NCBI GenBank assembly: GCA_965248735.1
Contig: OZ252146.1
Coordinates: forward strand, 2,232,001-2,296,000
Direction: 5' to 3'
DNA length: 64,000 nt
From: Aldehydirespirator sp965248735
GTDB lineage: Bacteria > Actinomycetota > Acidimicrobiia > Acidimicrobiales > Aldehydirespiratoraceae
The notes below the pieces were generated by a model. That model saw nothing but the letters and a program-made list of their open reading frames with translations, ran no database searches and was not told where the DNA came from. Positions 38,491-48,398 of the stretch are shown in pieces; the stretch's first letter is position 1, and each line of letters begins with the position of its first letter. Position numbers and translations under genes: made by a program.

Positions 38491-41086
38491 GCACCTGGGC
38501 GAGGATCCGTCGGGCAACTGGACTCTGCGCCTTACCGACGCCTCGTCGGGCAACTGGACTCTGCGCCTTACCGACGCCTCGTCGGGCGGGCGGATCAACC
38601 GGCTGGAGTCGTGGAGCATCACCGTGTACGGGCACAAGTCCACGCCCGAGGCGCCCGCCTTGGAATACGTGGACCCTGGCACGAACTTCTTGACCGGCTC
38701 CTGGAGTCCTCCCGGCTACACGGGTACCTCGGACGTCTCGGGCTACGACGTGCGCCACATTCGCAGCGACTCCCGCAACAAGGCCAACGACTCGGCCTGG
38801 ACCGTGATCGAGGGTGCCGGAACGGCCGTTACGCGTAGCTACACCATCCCCATGCTCGACGACGGGCTCCGGCGCGATGTGCAGGTCCGGGCTGTCAACG
38901 ACAGCGGTGGCGGCGACTGGTCGGTCACGGGACGGGGCAAGCCCAGTACCACCAACAGTGAGCCCTTCTTTGCTGAGGGACTCGAAGCGACCCGCACGGT
39001 GCGGGAGGACGCCAGTGCGGGTCGGAGCATCGGGATGCCGTTCACAGCCAAGGACGCCGACGGTGACACATTCACTTTCACGCTGGGCGGGCGTGACGCC
39101 GCGCTCTTTGACATCGAATCTTCCACCGGACAGCTACAGGTCAAGGAACCCCTCGACTACGAGACCAATGCCAGCCACCAAGTGACCGTGTCGGTGAGCG
39201 ACAGCAAGGACGATGACGGCAATCCCAACACCGCGGTCGACGCCACTATCGATGCGACCGTGATGGTCGAGGATGTGAACGAGCCGCCCGAGCTGATCGG
39301 CGACAGGGAGATCAGCTACCTCGAGAACGGCATCGACGAGGTGATCGAGTTCACCGCCAAAGACCCCGAGGGCTCCGATGTCATCTGGGACTTCTCAGGG
39401 ACTGACAAGGACGAGTTCACCTTCGATACGGGCAAGCTGAGGTTCGTCTCCTCGCCTGACCGCGAGACGCCGACCGACCAGGGTGGAGACAACACCTACA
39501 GGGTCGTGGTGACCGTCACCGACGGCGCCCAGTCGGCGGACGTGGACGTCACCGTGACCGTCACCGACGATAACGAGCCGTTCAAGCTCGAGGGTGACAC
39601 CGCGTTCGACTACGACGAGAACAGCACCCACCGCGTGGCGGCGTTCAGGCTGGTCGGCGACCCCGAGAACGGACCCATCGACTGGGAGCTGTCGGGAACC
39701 GACCGGGGCGATTTCACCATCGACGGGGGAGTGCTCGACTTTGACGCTGTGCCCGACCACGAGAATGCGGCCGACTCCAACCGGGACAACCTCTACCACG
39801 TCACCGTCACCGCCTTCGACGGAGCTAACCGGGAATCGCTGAGCGTCATCGTCAGCGTCGCCGATCTCGACGAGCCCGGCACGGTGACCCTGTCCTCCCC
39901 GCGGCCCCAGGTGGGCACGGCCCTGGCCGCGACGCTGGTGGAACCCGACCGCGGCCTGACCGGCCTCATGTGGACTTGGCACAGCTCCGCGAGCCCGTCC
40001 GGCCCCTGGGATCTGATCACCGGCGCGAGTTCGCGGTCCTACACACCGGTGGACACTTCGCCGGACAGTGATGTAGGCCGCTACCTGAGGGTCACCGCCT
40101 CCTACTCCGACAGGCACGGGGCGGGCAACACGGTCAGGGCCGTCTCGGACGGCCCGGTGCGGGCCGAACCAGTGTCCAACACCGCCCCGGAGTTCCCCGA
40201 CACCGAGGACGGCATGCGCAGCGTCACGGAGAACACAGTTCAGAACACGGCCACTGGTCGAAGCGTCGGGGCGCCAGTGGTGGCCACCGACGCCGACATC
40301 AACGACGTGTTGAGCTACTCGCTTGGCCGAACCAATGCCCAGTTGTTCGAAATCGATCGCCGGTCGGGCCAGTTGCGAACCAAGGCCCTTCTCGACCATG
40401 AGGCCAGGGCGACCTACTCGGTGACGGTCACGGCCACTGACCTCTCGAGCGAGACGGACTCAATCCCGGTCACCATTACCGTCACCAACGTCGAGGAGCT
40501 TGGCACGGTGGAGTTTTCCACCGAGTTCCCCCGGGTGGGCCAGTCGTTGACCGCGACGTTGGCGGATCCCGACGGCGGCATGTCAGGCACCGTCTGGGAG
40601 TGGTACCGCTCCACCAGCAGTGGCGGATGGGATCTGATCGGCGGCGCCGACTCGGGGACATACAGCCCGGTTGACGCCGATCTGGGCCACCACCTGCGCG
40701 CCAGCGTCCGATACACCGACAGGCATGAGCCTCAGCAGCAGGAGACCGCGGAGGCAGTGACCCTCGGGACAGTGTCTCAGCTGACCGGTCGCAGAACCAC
40801 CACAACCACCACAACCACCACAACCACCACGGGCGGCGGTGGCGGCGGTGGCGGCGGTGGCGGCCCTGCTCCCGGCAGCGATGAGCCCGACGATCCCCCG
40901 CCAGCGGGGTTCACCGATGTGAGTGCTTCGAGCGTGCATGGGAACAGCATCGATGCGTTGTTGGCGGCGGGGATCACCACCGGTTGTGGGACCGATCCGT
41001 TGCGGTTCTGTCCCGATCGGGCGGTGACGCGTGCTCAGATGGCCAGCTTCCTCATCCGCGCCCTCAACGCGCGAGAGAAGAACTAG
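38490..41086 (+). pseudogene. Broken surface subtilase: P-domain end, cadherin repeats, SLH tail
   Basis: Frame open to 41086, with ATG at 38624 if translated alone (820 residues). It begins with the end of a P domain (HLGEDPSGNWTLRLTDA), then a fibronectin III domain, four or so cadherin-like repeats (TAKDADGDTFTFTL, DYETNASHQVTVSVSDSKDD), two Ig-like segments, a Thr12-Gly11 linker and a C-terminal SLH-like motif (FTDVSASSVHGNSIDALLAAGI). It would be a cell-surface protein, but without a signal sequence the isolated frame is unlikely to be exported. Confidence 0.6.
38509..38580 (+). repeat. 36-bp perfect tandem duplication in the P domain
   Basis: Two identical 36-base units (38509-38544 and 38545-38580) encode SGNWTLRLTDAS twice, in frame. 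A third partial copy of 6 bases follows. Only two units, so not a CRISPR. Confidence 0.9.
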
Positions 41087-41134
41087 CATTCCCCGGCGGG
41101 CCAGCCCCGATCAGTTGCCGTAGCATCGCGGTCT

Positions 41135-41425
41135 ATGAGCAACGAAGACCTGCTGACCGAGGCTGAGATCGCCGAGCTGCTGGAGGTCCATCCCCAGTGG
41201 CGGCGCGACGGCGATGTGCTGCGCCGCTCCTACCAGTTCGCCGACTTCCGGGCCGCCTTCGCCTTCATGACCCATGTGGCCCTGATCGCCGAGCGGCTGT
41301 TCCACCACCCGGAGTGGTCCAACGTCTACAACAAGGTCGAGCTGGCCATCACCAGCCACGACGTCGGGGGCCTGTCGGCTCGAGACCGCGACTTCGTCGA
41401 GCGCGTCGACGCTGCGGGCGGCTAG
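41135..41425 (+). CDS. phhB: Pterin-4a-carbinolamine dehydratase
   Basis: A 96-residue protein with the family pattern: FADFRAAFAFMTHVALIAE, then HHPEWSNVYNKVELAITSHDVGGLSARD (in parts), including the conserved His-His and Asp. The enzyme dehydrates 4a-hydroxytetrahydropterin in pterin recycling, and can assist HNF-type or molybdopterin pathways in other hosts. Intact and of normal length. Confidence 0.92.
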   Translation: MSNEDLLTEAEIAELLEVHPQWRRDGDVLRRSYQFADFRAAFAFMTHVALIAERLFHHPEWSNVYNKVELAITSHDVGGLSARDRDFVERVDAAGG

Positions 41426-41431
41426 GCGCAG

Positions 41432-42424
41432 TCAGTCCGACTCGCCTCCAAGGTCGTGGTAGAGGATCGCCGCGGCAACCACGCCCACTACGGCCAGCCC
41501 CGTTCCCACCACCGTCTGAACCAGTTGCGAGATCAACTCGAGTGCCGGCCCGGCTGAGGTCCCGACCAGCGCAGACACGAGCCCGACCGCGAGGCTGACG
41601 GCCGTCAGCACGATGAAGACGAGCACCAGCCTTCCCAGCGTCTTCCAGAATCGTCCTCGCACGAGGCGGGCGCCGTAGGGAAGAGACCACGTGCGCGGCC
41701 CCGCCGAGGCGACCGCATAGGCCAACGGCGTCACGACCATTGCATAGGCGGCGCCGACAATGAAGGCCGGTATCAGAGGAATCAGCAGGAGTGGCGCGCC
41801 GATTCCCGCGAAGACCATCGCGACAACCGCGCCCGCGAAGATCGCCACGATCTGAAGGTTGACGCCCATCAGCCGCGGCACCCGCCGCAGAGCTTGCCTG
41901 AACGCGTCGGATGTGGTCTGAGCCCGGTCGCGCAGGTCGCCCAGCGCGATCCGTGTAACGGCCGCCTGCATCACGTTGCTAGCGAACCAGAGCGCCAGCA
42001 GGCCCAGCAGGGCGGGCACGAAGTTGATGGGCGTGAGATCGAATTCCAGCGACTGGAAGTAGGCCTCATGCTCGGGGTCCGTGAGGTCTACTCCGGGCTC
42101 GGTGATCCTGTTCCAGATCTCGCCGTGTTCTCCCATGAGGATGTCGTTGGCGGAGACGATCACCAGCACCACCGCAACAACCTGGCCCACGACGTAGATC
42201 AGGGCGACGGCAGCACAGCCCCGCCACTTCCGGCCGGTCAGCGAGAACGTGTCCGCGATCAGCCTTGACGGACCGCGCAATCCGTGCGGGGCGGCGCCCG
42301 GATCCTCGGCGGAGTCGGTGTGGCGGGGGGCGCGGTGCTCAGTCCAGGCCGATCCGTCCCAGTAGCGGTACTGAGATTCGTCCTCCGGATCGGTGTACCA
42401 GTCAGCCAGCGGCAGGTCGCTCAC
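41432..42424 (-). CDS. DUF2510-domain multi-pass membrane protein
   Basis: 330 residues. The N-terminus has the short DUF2510 motif (LADWYTDPEDESQYRYWDGSAWTEH, quoted in part), followed by about six transmembrane segments. Start at GTG 42424; the frame extends upstream but overlaps gpgS-side sequence that is not like the family. A paralogue lies at 47425-50714, split by a transposon; both end in ILYHDLGGE/IYHDLGGE. Function unknown. Confidence 0.75.
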   Translation of the reverse strand: MSDLPLADWYTDPEDESQYRYWDGSAWTEHRAPRHTDSAEDPGAAPHGLRGPSRLIADTFSLTGRKWRGCAAVALIYVVGQVVAVVLVIVSANDILMGEHGEIWNRITEPGVDLTDPEHEAYFQSLEFDLTPINFVPALLGLLALWFASNVMQAAVTRIALGDLRDRAQTTSDAFRQALRRVPRLMGVNLQIVAIFAGAVVAMVFAGIGAPLLLIPLIPAFIVGAAYAMVVTPLAYAVASAGPRTWSLPYGARLVRGRFWKTLGRLVLVFIVLTAVSLAVGLVSALVGTSAGPALELISQLVQTVVGTGLAVVGVVAAAILYHDLGGESD

Positions 42425-42497
42425 ATTGAGCGACTCTAGCCCGGCGGCGTCGCGGGCCGGGGTGGCATGCGGCCGTCGCCGTGCGACACTGCCGGGC

Positions 42498-43694
42498 GTG
42501 GCCGACTTCAGCCAGGCAGGCGTCGTGCCGACGCTGCACGACCTCGGCCACCGCCACGCCGCCGATCTCGAACGCGATCTGCGGTCCTGGGCCGCCGACC
42601 GGCCGGTGGCGCTGATCGTGCCGTGCCTGGCGTCCGATGTGGGCGCCGAGGCCTTCGACGTGATGGTCGGCGAGCTGACTGGCGCCGACTGGCTGGCCCA
42701 CATCGTGGTGGGCCTCGACGAGGCCGACGAGGCCGACTTCCGGCGGGCCCGCGGCCTTCTGGAGCGGCTGCCCCAGCGCTGCGACGTGCTGTGGAACGAC
42801 AGCCCGGCCATGGTCGCGTTCGAGCAGCGACTGGGGGACCTGGGGCTGGCCCCCCGCAGCCGGGGCAAGGGCCGCAACGTGTGGTACTGCCTCGGAGCCG
42901 TGCTGGCGGCCGGGTCCGCTCGGGTGATCGCCATGCACGACGCCGACATCGTGGACTACAGCCGCCAGCTGCCGGCCCGCCTGGTATACCCGGTGGCCCA
43001 CCCGAGCTTCGGCTACACCTTCGCCAAGGGCTACTACCACCGAGTGACCGAAGGACGGTTCGGCGGCCGGGTCACCCGGCTGCTGGTGGCGCCGCTGGTG
43101 CGGGCCCTGCGAGCGCAGGCCGGCGACCACCGCTACCTGCGCTTCCTGGAGGCCTTCCGTTACCCGCTGGCCGGCGAGACGGCCATGGACGCCGAGGTGG
43201 CCGCGATCCTGCGGATCCCCGGCCACTGGGGCATGGACATCGGCATCCTCTCCGACGTGTACGAACGGTGCGAGACGTCGAGCATCTGCCAGGTGTCGGT
43301 GGCCGACGCCTACGACCACAAGCACCAGGACCTCTCCGCGGGCGATCCGACCGCGGGCCTGCGCCGCATGAGCATCGACGTGACCGCCACCATGATCCGA
43401 CGCCTGGGCCCGGAGGCGGTGGACGGCGCGGCCGGTCTGTGCGAGGCCTATCTGGCCGCGGCCCGCGATCTGGTGCGCCACTATGCCAACGACGCAGAGC
43501 TCAACGGCTACCTCGTAGACGTCGCCGCCGAGCAGGCCACCGCGGAGGTGTTCGCCCGCAGCGTCGCCGACGCGGTGGCGCTGTGCCGGGCCGACTTCCA
43601 AGAGGACTCGCTCAATCCGTCGTGGCGCCAAGTGCTGGACGCGGCCCCCGAAGTCGGGCCGCTGCTCGTCGAGGCGCTCGGCGCCCCGCAGTGA
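42498..43694 (+). CDS. gpgS: Glucosyl-3-phosphoglycerate synthase-like glycosyltransferase (GpgS)
   Basis: 398 residues with a GT-A fold: VALIVPCLASDVG near the N-terminus, the DxD motif in AMHDADIVDYS, then YTFAKGYYHRVTEGRFGGRVTRLL (in part) and GHWGMDIGILSDVY. GpgS transfers glucose to 3-phosphoglycerate, first step to glucosylglycerate and methylglucose polysaccharides. The next gene is folP-like, the same pairing as mycobacterial folP2-gpgS. GTG start at 42498. Confidence 0.85.
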   Translation: MADFSQAGVVPTLHDLGHRHAADLERDLRSWAADRPVALIVPCLASDVGAEAFDVMVGELTGADWLAHIVVGLDEADEADFRRARGLLERLPQRCDVLWNDSPAMVAFEQRLGDLGLAPRSRGKGRNVWYCLGAVLAAGSARVIAMHDADIVDYSRQLPARLVYPVAHPSFGYTFAKGYYHRVTEGRFGGRVTRLLVAPLVRALRAQAGDHRYLRFLEAFRYPLAGETAMDAEVAAILRIPGHWGMDIGILSDVYERCETSSICQVSVADAYDHKHQDLSAGDPTAGLRRMSIDVTATMIRRLGPEAVDGAAGLCEAYLAAARDLVRHYANDAELNGYLVDVAAEQATAEVFARSVADAVALCRADFQEDSLNPSWRQVLDAAPEVGPLLVEALGAPQ

Positions 43695-43719
43695 GCGGTT
43701 CGCCGGACCCGTCGGTTCG

Positions 43720-44529
43720 ATGAGGCTGCACGGCGTGGTCAACGCCTCGCCGGACTCGCTGGCCGAGTTCTCGGTGGCCACAACGGTGGAGGGCGCCTTG
43801 GCCCGGGCCGCTGAGCTTCTCGACGGCGGCTGTGCCGGAATCGATCTTGGCGGGGCCGGCTCCACGCAGTTCGCCGACCGGGTGGACGTCGAGGTCGAGT
43901 GGGGGCGCTTCGACGGCAAGGTCCAGGCCCTCGCTCAGCTGTGCGCAGACCGGGGAGCGCTGCTCTCGGTGGACTCCTGGCAGCCCGAGATCACGCTGCG
44001 GGCCCTCGACTGTGGGGCCACCATGATCAACGCGGCCGACGGGCTCCAGAATCCGGCCATGGTCCGGCTTGCCGCTGAGCGAGAAGTGCCGGTGGTGGTG
44101 CCGTTCGTGTGGGGCGCCGATCCCAAGGCCTCCCGGCATGTGAGCGGCGATCCGATTCAGACGATCTGCGAATGGTTCCGCCGCTCGCTGCCCCGCTGGG
44201 AGGGGGCCGGCGTCGAGCGGAGCCGGCTGATCCTCGACCCGGGCACCGGGTTCGGCCCGCCCGACTGGGAATGGGAGGACCGCTACCGGTACCAGAAGCG
44301 GGTCTACGAGAACCTCGACGCCCTGCGGGCCTTCGGTCTGCCCATCTACCTGCCCCTGCCCTGGAAGCAGACCGCCCAGCACGACGAGCTGCTGGAGATC
44401 TGCATACGGTCCGGCTTCGACTACGGCCGCTGCCACCGCCCCGACCGCGTGATCGAGGCGATGCGGCGTGTGACGGCCGGCGACGGGCTCTGTGCGCCCG
44501 TGCCTGAGTCATCCGTAGCCGACAGGTAG
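43720..44529 (+). CDS. Dihydropteroate synthase-like protein (FolP2 type)
   Basis: A 269-residue TIM-barrel protein with the DHPS-type opening MRLHGVVNASPDSLAEFS, the GIDLGGAGSTQF loop, LLSVDSWQPEI and LILDPGTGFG. The usual substrate-binding NVTPDSF is changed (NASPDSL), as in the FolP2 branch whose members do not all make folate. It lies 25 bases after gpgS, matching the mycobacterial folP2-gpgS pairing, so a link to glucosylglycerate rather than folate is possible. Confidence 0.75.
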   Translation: MRLHGVVNASPDSLAEFSVATTVEGALARAAELLDGGCAGIDLGGAGSTQFADRVDVEVEWGRFDGKVQALAQLCADRGALLSVDSWQPEITLRALDCGATMINAADGLQNPAMVRLAAEREVPVVVPFVWGADPKASRHVSGDPIQTICEWFRRSLPRWEGAGVERSRLILDPGTGFGPPDWEWEDRYRYQKRVYENLDALRAFGLPIYLPLPWKQTAQHDELLEICIRSGFDYGRCHRPDRVIEAMRRVTAGDGLCAPVPESSVADR

Positions 44530-44555
44530 CCGGTCGCGGCCGAGGAGGAGCAGGA

Positions 44556-47420
44556 ATGCCCGACCGCAGCCTGAGTCGATCCGGTGCCCCGGCGCCCTAC
44601 GACGCCGTACGGGCGGCCGGGCCCGAAATCCTGGGCCGCAGCGTGCTGGTGTCGCCCGGTCAGAGTCCGCCCGCACCGTGGGAGCGATGCCCCCGGCTGC
44701 CGGTGGGCACCGCATCGCCGGACGCGGCGACGGGGCGGCGGCTGCGATCGGCGTGGCACGGCCGCGAGCGGCTGGTGATCGAAGTGGACGGGCCGCTGCC
44801 CGGCGCCGAGCCGGCGATGCAGAAGCCCTGGTGGGAATGGGGACCCGGCCTGACGCTGACCGACGAGATCTGGAATCACCTTCTGACCGCCAACGCCGTG
44901 GACGCACGGAATCCCGACCGGTTGCGCTTCGCTCCCCGACAGAGGGCTCTGAAACTCGGCGCCCGCGCCGCGGACGGCCAGCCGGGTGACGTCATATCGC
45001 CCGCCGGTGGTCCCGCCTGGTGCGACGGCGGTCCCCTGGACTCCTTCGACATCGCCGAGATGCAGGGCGCGGCCCTGATCCCGGCCGCGAATCTTGCCGC
45101 CGGCGATCTCTCGGTCCTCGGGCACTGCGAGCCCGACGCCGACTTGGCCTCCGACCAGCGGCTGGCGGTGGGCCATCTCGGGGGAGGGGCCTGCATCGTG
45201 GCCCCGGCCGGATCGGGAAAGACCCGGGTGCTCACCGAGCGGGCCCGCTGGCTCGTGCGGGACCTGGGCGTGGCCCCGGCCGCGGTGTGCCTGGTGGCCT
45301 ACAACGTGAGGGCCCGAGCCGAGATGCAGGAGCGCACCGCCGACCTCGCCGGCCTGGAGGTGCGCACGCTCAACAGCCTGGCCCTGGCGGTGTGCAACGG
45401 CACCGGCCCCTTCACACGTCCCTCCCGCCATGGCCGGGTCGAGGTGATCGGCGAGCGGGAGGTGCGCGACCTGTTGCACGGGTTGGTGGGGGAGCGGGCG
45501 CCCCGCCGCCGGCGCCGGGCCATGACCGACCCGCTGGCGGCATGGGTGGAGGCCCTGAGCGCTTCCCGGCTGGGACTGCGGGACCCGGCTGACGTGGAGC
45601 GCGACTACGCCCCCGACGTTCAGGGCTTCACCGAGCTGGCCCCGGCCTATGCTGAGACGCTGGAGGAGCGCGGTGTCGTCGACTTCGACCATCAGATCGT
45701 GCGGGCTATCGACGTGCTGCTCACCGACCCTGCCGCCCGGGCCACAGCCCGCCGAGTGTGCGGCGTGCTGCTGGTGGACGAGTTCCAGGACTTCACGCCC
45801 GCTCACCTGTTGATGATCCGCCTGCTGGCTGGTCCGAGGTCCGAGGTCTTCGGCGTGGGCGACGACGACCAAACCATCTACGGGTACTCGGGCGCATCGC
45901 CACGCTGGCTGATCGAGTACGAGCGCTGGTTCCCTGGCGCGGCCCGCCATCTGCTTCATGTGAACTACCGATGCCCGCCCCCGGTCGTGGAAGCGGCCTC
46001 CAACCTGCTGTCGCACAACCGGCACCGCATCCCTAAGGACATCGTCGCCCGCCCCGGCCGTGCCAGTCGTGCTGAGGGCGTCCCCCGCGGCGCCGAAGAC
46101 GCGGATGTCGATCGGGGCGAGTCCCGCCGCGCGGAGGCCTCGACTCTGGCAGGCGTCGCGGTGGAGGTGGTGGCCGACGGCGGCGCGGCTGTCGTGGAAC
46201 GGGTCAGAGACCTGGTCGGCGGTGGCGCCGAGGGCAAGGACATCGCGGTGTTGGCCAGAGTCAACAGCACGCTGCTGGCACCGCAGATCTTGCTGTCGGA
46301 GGCCGGGATCGACTGCATGGCCCCGGTAGGCCCGTGGTTCCTGGAGCGCACCGGGGTGGCTGCCGCCCTGGCATGGTTGAGGCTGGCGACAGCCGGCTCG
46401 GCCCGGCTGCCCGCCGGTGCGCTGGCCACCGCGGCCCGCCGCCCGCCCCGGGGCATCTCGCCGCGGGTGATCGAATGGATCGCCGAGCAGCACAATGTGG
46501 GTGCGCTCAGGAGGCTGGCGGGCCGGATCTCCGACGAGCGGACCGCGGAGCGGGTGTCGGACTTCGCTGACGACGTTGAGCGCTTGGGCGACATGGCCCG
46601 CGAGGGCGCCGACACTCTGCGCCTGCTGGAGGCGATCCAGCACGGCACCCAGCTAGGGGCCAGCCTCGATGAACGTCTCGACGCGTCGCGCCGCTCGGTG
46701 GACCGCTCCGCCCACGGCGACGATCTGCGGGCCCTGTTGTCGGTGGCGCCGCACTGCGATGACCCTTCAGAGTTTGAGCACTGGCTGTCGCATCGCCTCA
46801 CCGAGGGCCGCCGCGACGGTGACGAGGGCGACGCGCGGCCCGGCCGTCCGTCCTGGGGCCGGGGCGTGCGGCTGGCCACCGTGCACCGGGTCAAGGGCCT
46901 GGAGTGGCCCCACGTCATCGTCCTGTCGGCCACCGAGGGCTTGATGCCCCATCGCCTGGCCAGCGACATCGAGGAGGAGCGCCGCGTGTTCCACGTGGCC
47001 CTCACCCGCGGCTCGGAGTCGGTGGCGGTCATCGCCGACGGCCCCCGCTCCCCCTTCATTACCGAGATGTCCTGGCGGTCCAAGCTGGAACCTGCCGGCC
47101 TGCCCGCCGAGAGCCCTGCTCGTCCTCACCGCGCCGCACTAGCCAAGCCCGCTTCGCCAGCATCGAAGTCCCAGAGCCCTCCGATTGGCGAGGAGGCCGA
47201 ACCCGAGGCCGCCGCGATGTTCGAACGCCTGCGCCAATGGCGCCTGGAACGCAGCAAGGCTGACGAGGTGCCGGCCTTCGTGGTCTTCTCCGATGCCACT
47301 CTCCGTGAGCTGGCCCGCCGCCGCCCCACCACCGACGAGGCCTTGCTGGCCGTGCCCGGCATAGGCCCGGCCAAACTCGCCGCCTACGGCGAAGCTCTCA
47401 AGCCCCTCCTGGCCCGCTAA
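44556..47420 (+). CDS. UvrD/Rep-type superfamily 1 helicase with HRDC-like end
   Basis: A 954-residue helicase. Motifs: Walker A IVAPAGSGKTRVL (residues 214-226), II LLVDEFQDF, III GVGDDDQTIYGYSGA, IV-VI including TVHRVKGLEWPHVIVL and RRVFHVALTRGSE. The last 80 residues form an HRDC-like domain (LRELARRRPTTDEALLAVPGIGPAKL in part). The first 190 residues do not belong to the helicase and include a Trp-rich stretch; I do not recognise them. Likely a 3'-5' DNA helicase in repair. ATG is 26 bases after the folP-like stop and has GAGGAGGAG upstream. Confidence 0.88.
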   Translation: MPDRSLSRSGAPAPYDAVRAAGPEILGRSVLVSPGQSPPAPWERCPRLPVGTASPDAATGRRLRSAWHGRERLVIEVDGPLPGAEPAMQKPWWEWGPGLTLTDEIWNHLLTANAVDARNPDRLRFAPRQRALKLGARAADGQPGDVISPAGGPAWCDGGPLDSFDIAEMQGAALIPAANLAAGDLSVLGHCEPDADLASDQRLAVGHLGGGACIVAPAGSGKTRVLTERARWLVRDLGVAPAAVCLVAYNVRARAEMQERTADLAGLEVRTLNSLALAVCNGTGPFTRPSRHGRVEVIGEREVRDLLHGLVGERAPRRRRRAMTDPLAAWVEALSASRLGLRDPADVERDYAPDVQGFTELAPAYAETLEERGVVDFDHQIVRAIDVLLTDPAARATARRVCGVLLVDEFQDFTPAHLLMIRLLAGPRSEVFGVGDDDQTIYGYSGASPRWLIEYERWFPGAARHLLHVNYRCPPPVVEAASNLLSHNRHRIPKDIVARPGRASRAEGVPRGAEDADVDRGESRRAEASTLAGVAVEVVADGGAAVVERVRDLVGGGAEGKDIAVLARVNSTLLAPQILLSEAGIDCMAPVGPWFLERTGVAAALAWLRLATAGSARLPAGALATAARRPPRGISPRVIEWIAEQHNVGALRRLAGRISDERTAERVSDFADDVERLGDMAREGADTLRLLEAIQHGTQLGASLDERLDASRRSVDRSAHGDDLRALLSVAPHCDDPSEFEHWLSHRLTEGRRDGDEGDARPGRPSWGRGVRLATVHRVKGLEWPHVIVLSATEGLMPHRLASDIEEERRVFHVALTRGSESVAVIADGPRSPFITEMSWRSKLEPAGLPAESPARPHRAALAKPASPASKSQSPPIGEEAEPEAAAMFERLRQWRLERSKADEVPAFVVFSDATLRELARRRPTTDEALLAVPGIGPAKLAAYGEALKPLLAR

Positions 47421-47424
47421 CGGC

Positions 47425-48313
47425 TCAGAGGGCGGGCGAATGGGCGGGATCGGGTCGGTCCGCGTGTTCGCCGCCTAGGTCGTGATAGATGGTGAAGCAG
47501 GAGATGCTGAACAGCATCTCCGGGAACACGCTCACGACGACGGCGACCACGCTCTCCAGAGGGGCGGCGAATATACCGAGGAACTCTGCGAACAGTGACA
47601 GCACTATCGAAGCGATGACGTACAGGACGCCGACCAGGGCGAATCGGCCGAAGGTCGCCCAGTACGAGCCCCTCAGCAGGTTTCGGGCATAGGGCAACGA
47701 CGGTTCGACCGGACCCACGGCCGCGGTCATCACGGCCACCAGCACCAGCGGCGCCGCGCCGACCATCGCCACCAGAAGGGTCAGGCACAACACCACGCCG
47801 AGAACTGCCCCCAGCACCCTCGACCACAGGCTGAGCAGTCCGACCGCCAGCAACCCCGCGAACCAGATCGACAGGAGCATCAGGACCACACCGAGAACAC
47901 GAGGCAGGCGGCGCAGCCCGTTGAGCAGGGATGCCGCGGCTCCGGCCGGCCGGTGGTCGAGTCGCCGCACCGTCAGCTTCCCGAACGAGGCGAACTCGAC
48001 GATGTTGGCCGCGGCAGCAACGAGCACCCCCGCGGCCATGAGCGCCACGCCGGTGGCCACGGTGCCTGCACCCAGATTGCTGAGCCGGTCCTTCAGCATG
48101 TCCCAGTTGTCGTTCAGAACAGCTTGGAAGTCCTCGCCGTCGGCCTCGGGCTCAAGTATCGACAGCTCGTTGGCCAGCACCTCGAGCGTGTCGCCGAACA
48201 CCCGGTCGTATCCGATAGCGACGACCTGCTCGCCGGCAAGGTAGACGACGACGATCACCGCCCAGATGACGAGCAGCGGCCGCCAGTTGGCGGCCATCAG
48301 CCTCCATGTGCCG
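47425..48313 (-). pseudogene. DUF2510 membrane protein, 3' part (split by the IS1595 element)
   Basis: The membrane-spanning part of a paralogue of the 41432 gene. An ATG at 48297 could give 290 residues with about six transmembrane segments. Its missing N-terminal DUF2510 motif lies at 50580-50714 beyond the transposon. Removing the element and one target copy joins the parts in frame into 343 residues (1,032 bases). It converges with the helicase gene. Confidence 0.85.
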
Positions 48314-48321
48314 CTAAGTAG
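48314..48321. repeat. Target-site duplication, left
   Basis: CTAAGTAG, 8 bases, repeated at 50572-50579. Eight bases is the usual IS1595-family size. Confidence 0.9.
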
Positions 48322-48344
48322 GGTGACTACTTACGGTTTTAGCC
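48322..48344 (+). repeat. Left terminal inverted repeat of the IS1595 element
   Basis: Matches the reverse complement of 50549-50571 at 21 of 23 bases. Confidence 0.9.
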
Positions 48345-48398
48345 AAACCGCAGGTCACAGCACCTATTGATGTCACACCCCCCTGCAACAATAGGGGT

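Noticed and set aside
38509..38580. CRISPR-like repeat
   Set aside because: Just two abutting units with no spacers, coding in frame.
40790..40862. Simple ACC/ACA and GGC trinucleotide tracts as a regulatory or unstable repeat
   Set aside because: They encode a Thr/Gly linker of the surface protein; no further evidence.
44421..46643. 740-codon minus-strand frame opposite the helicase gene
   Set aside because: No domains; helicase on the plus strand has all motifs.
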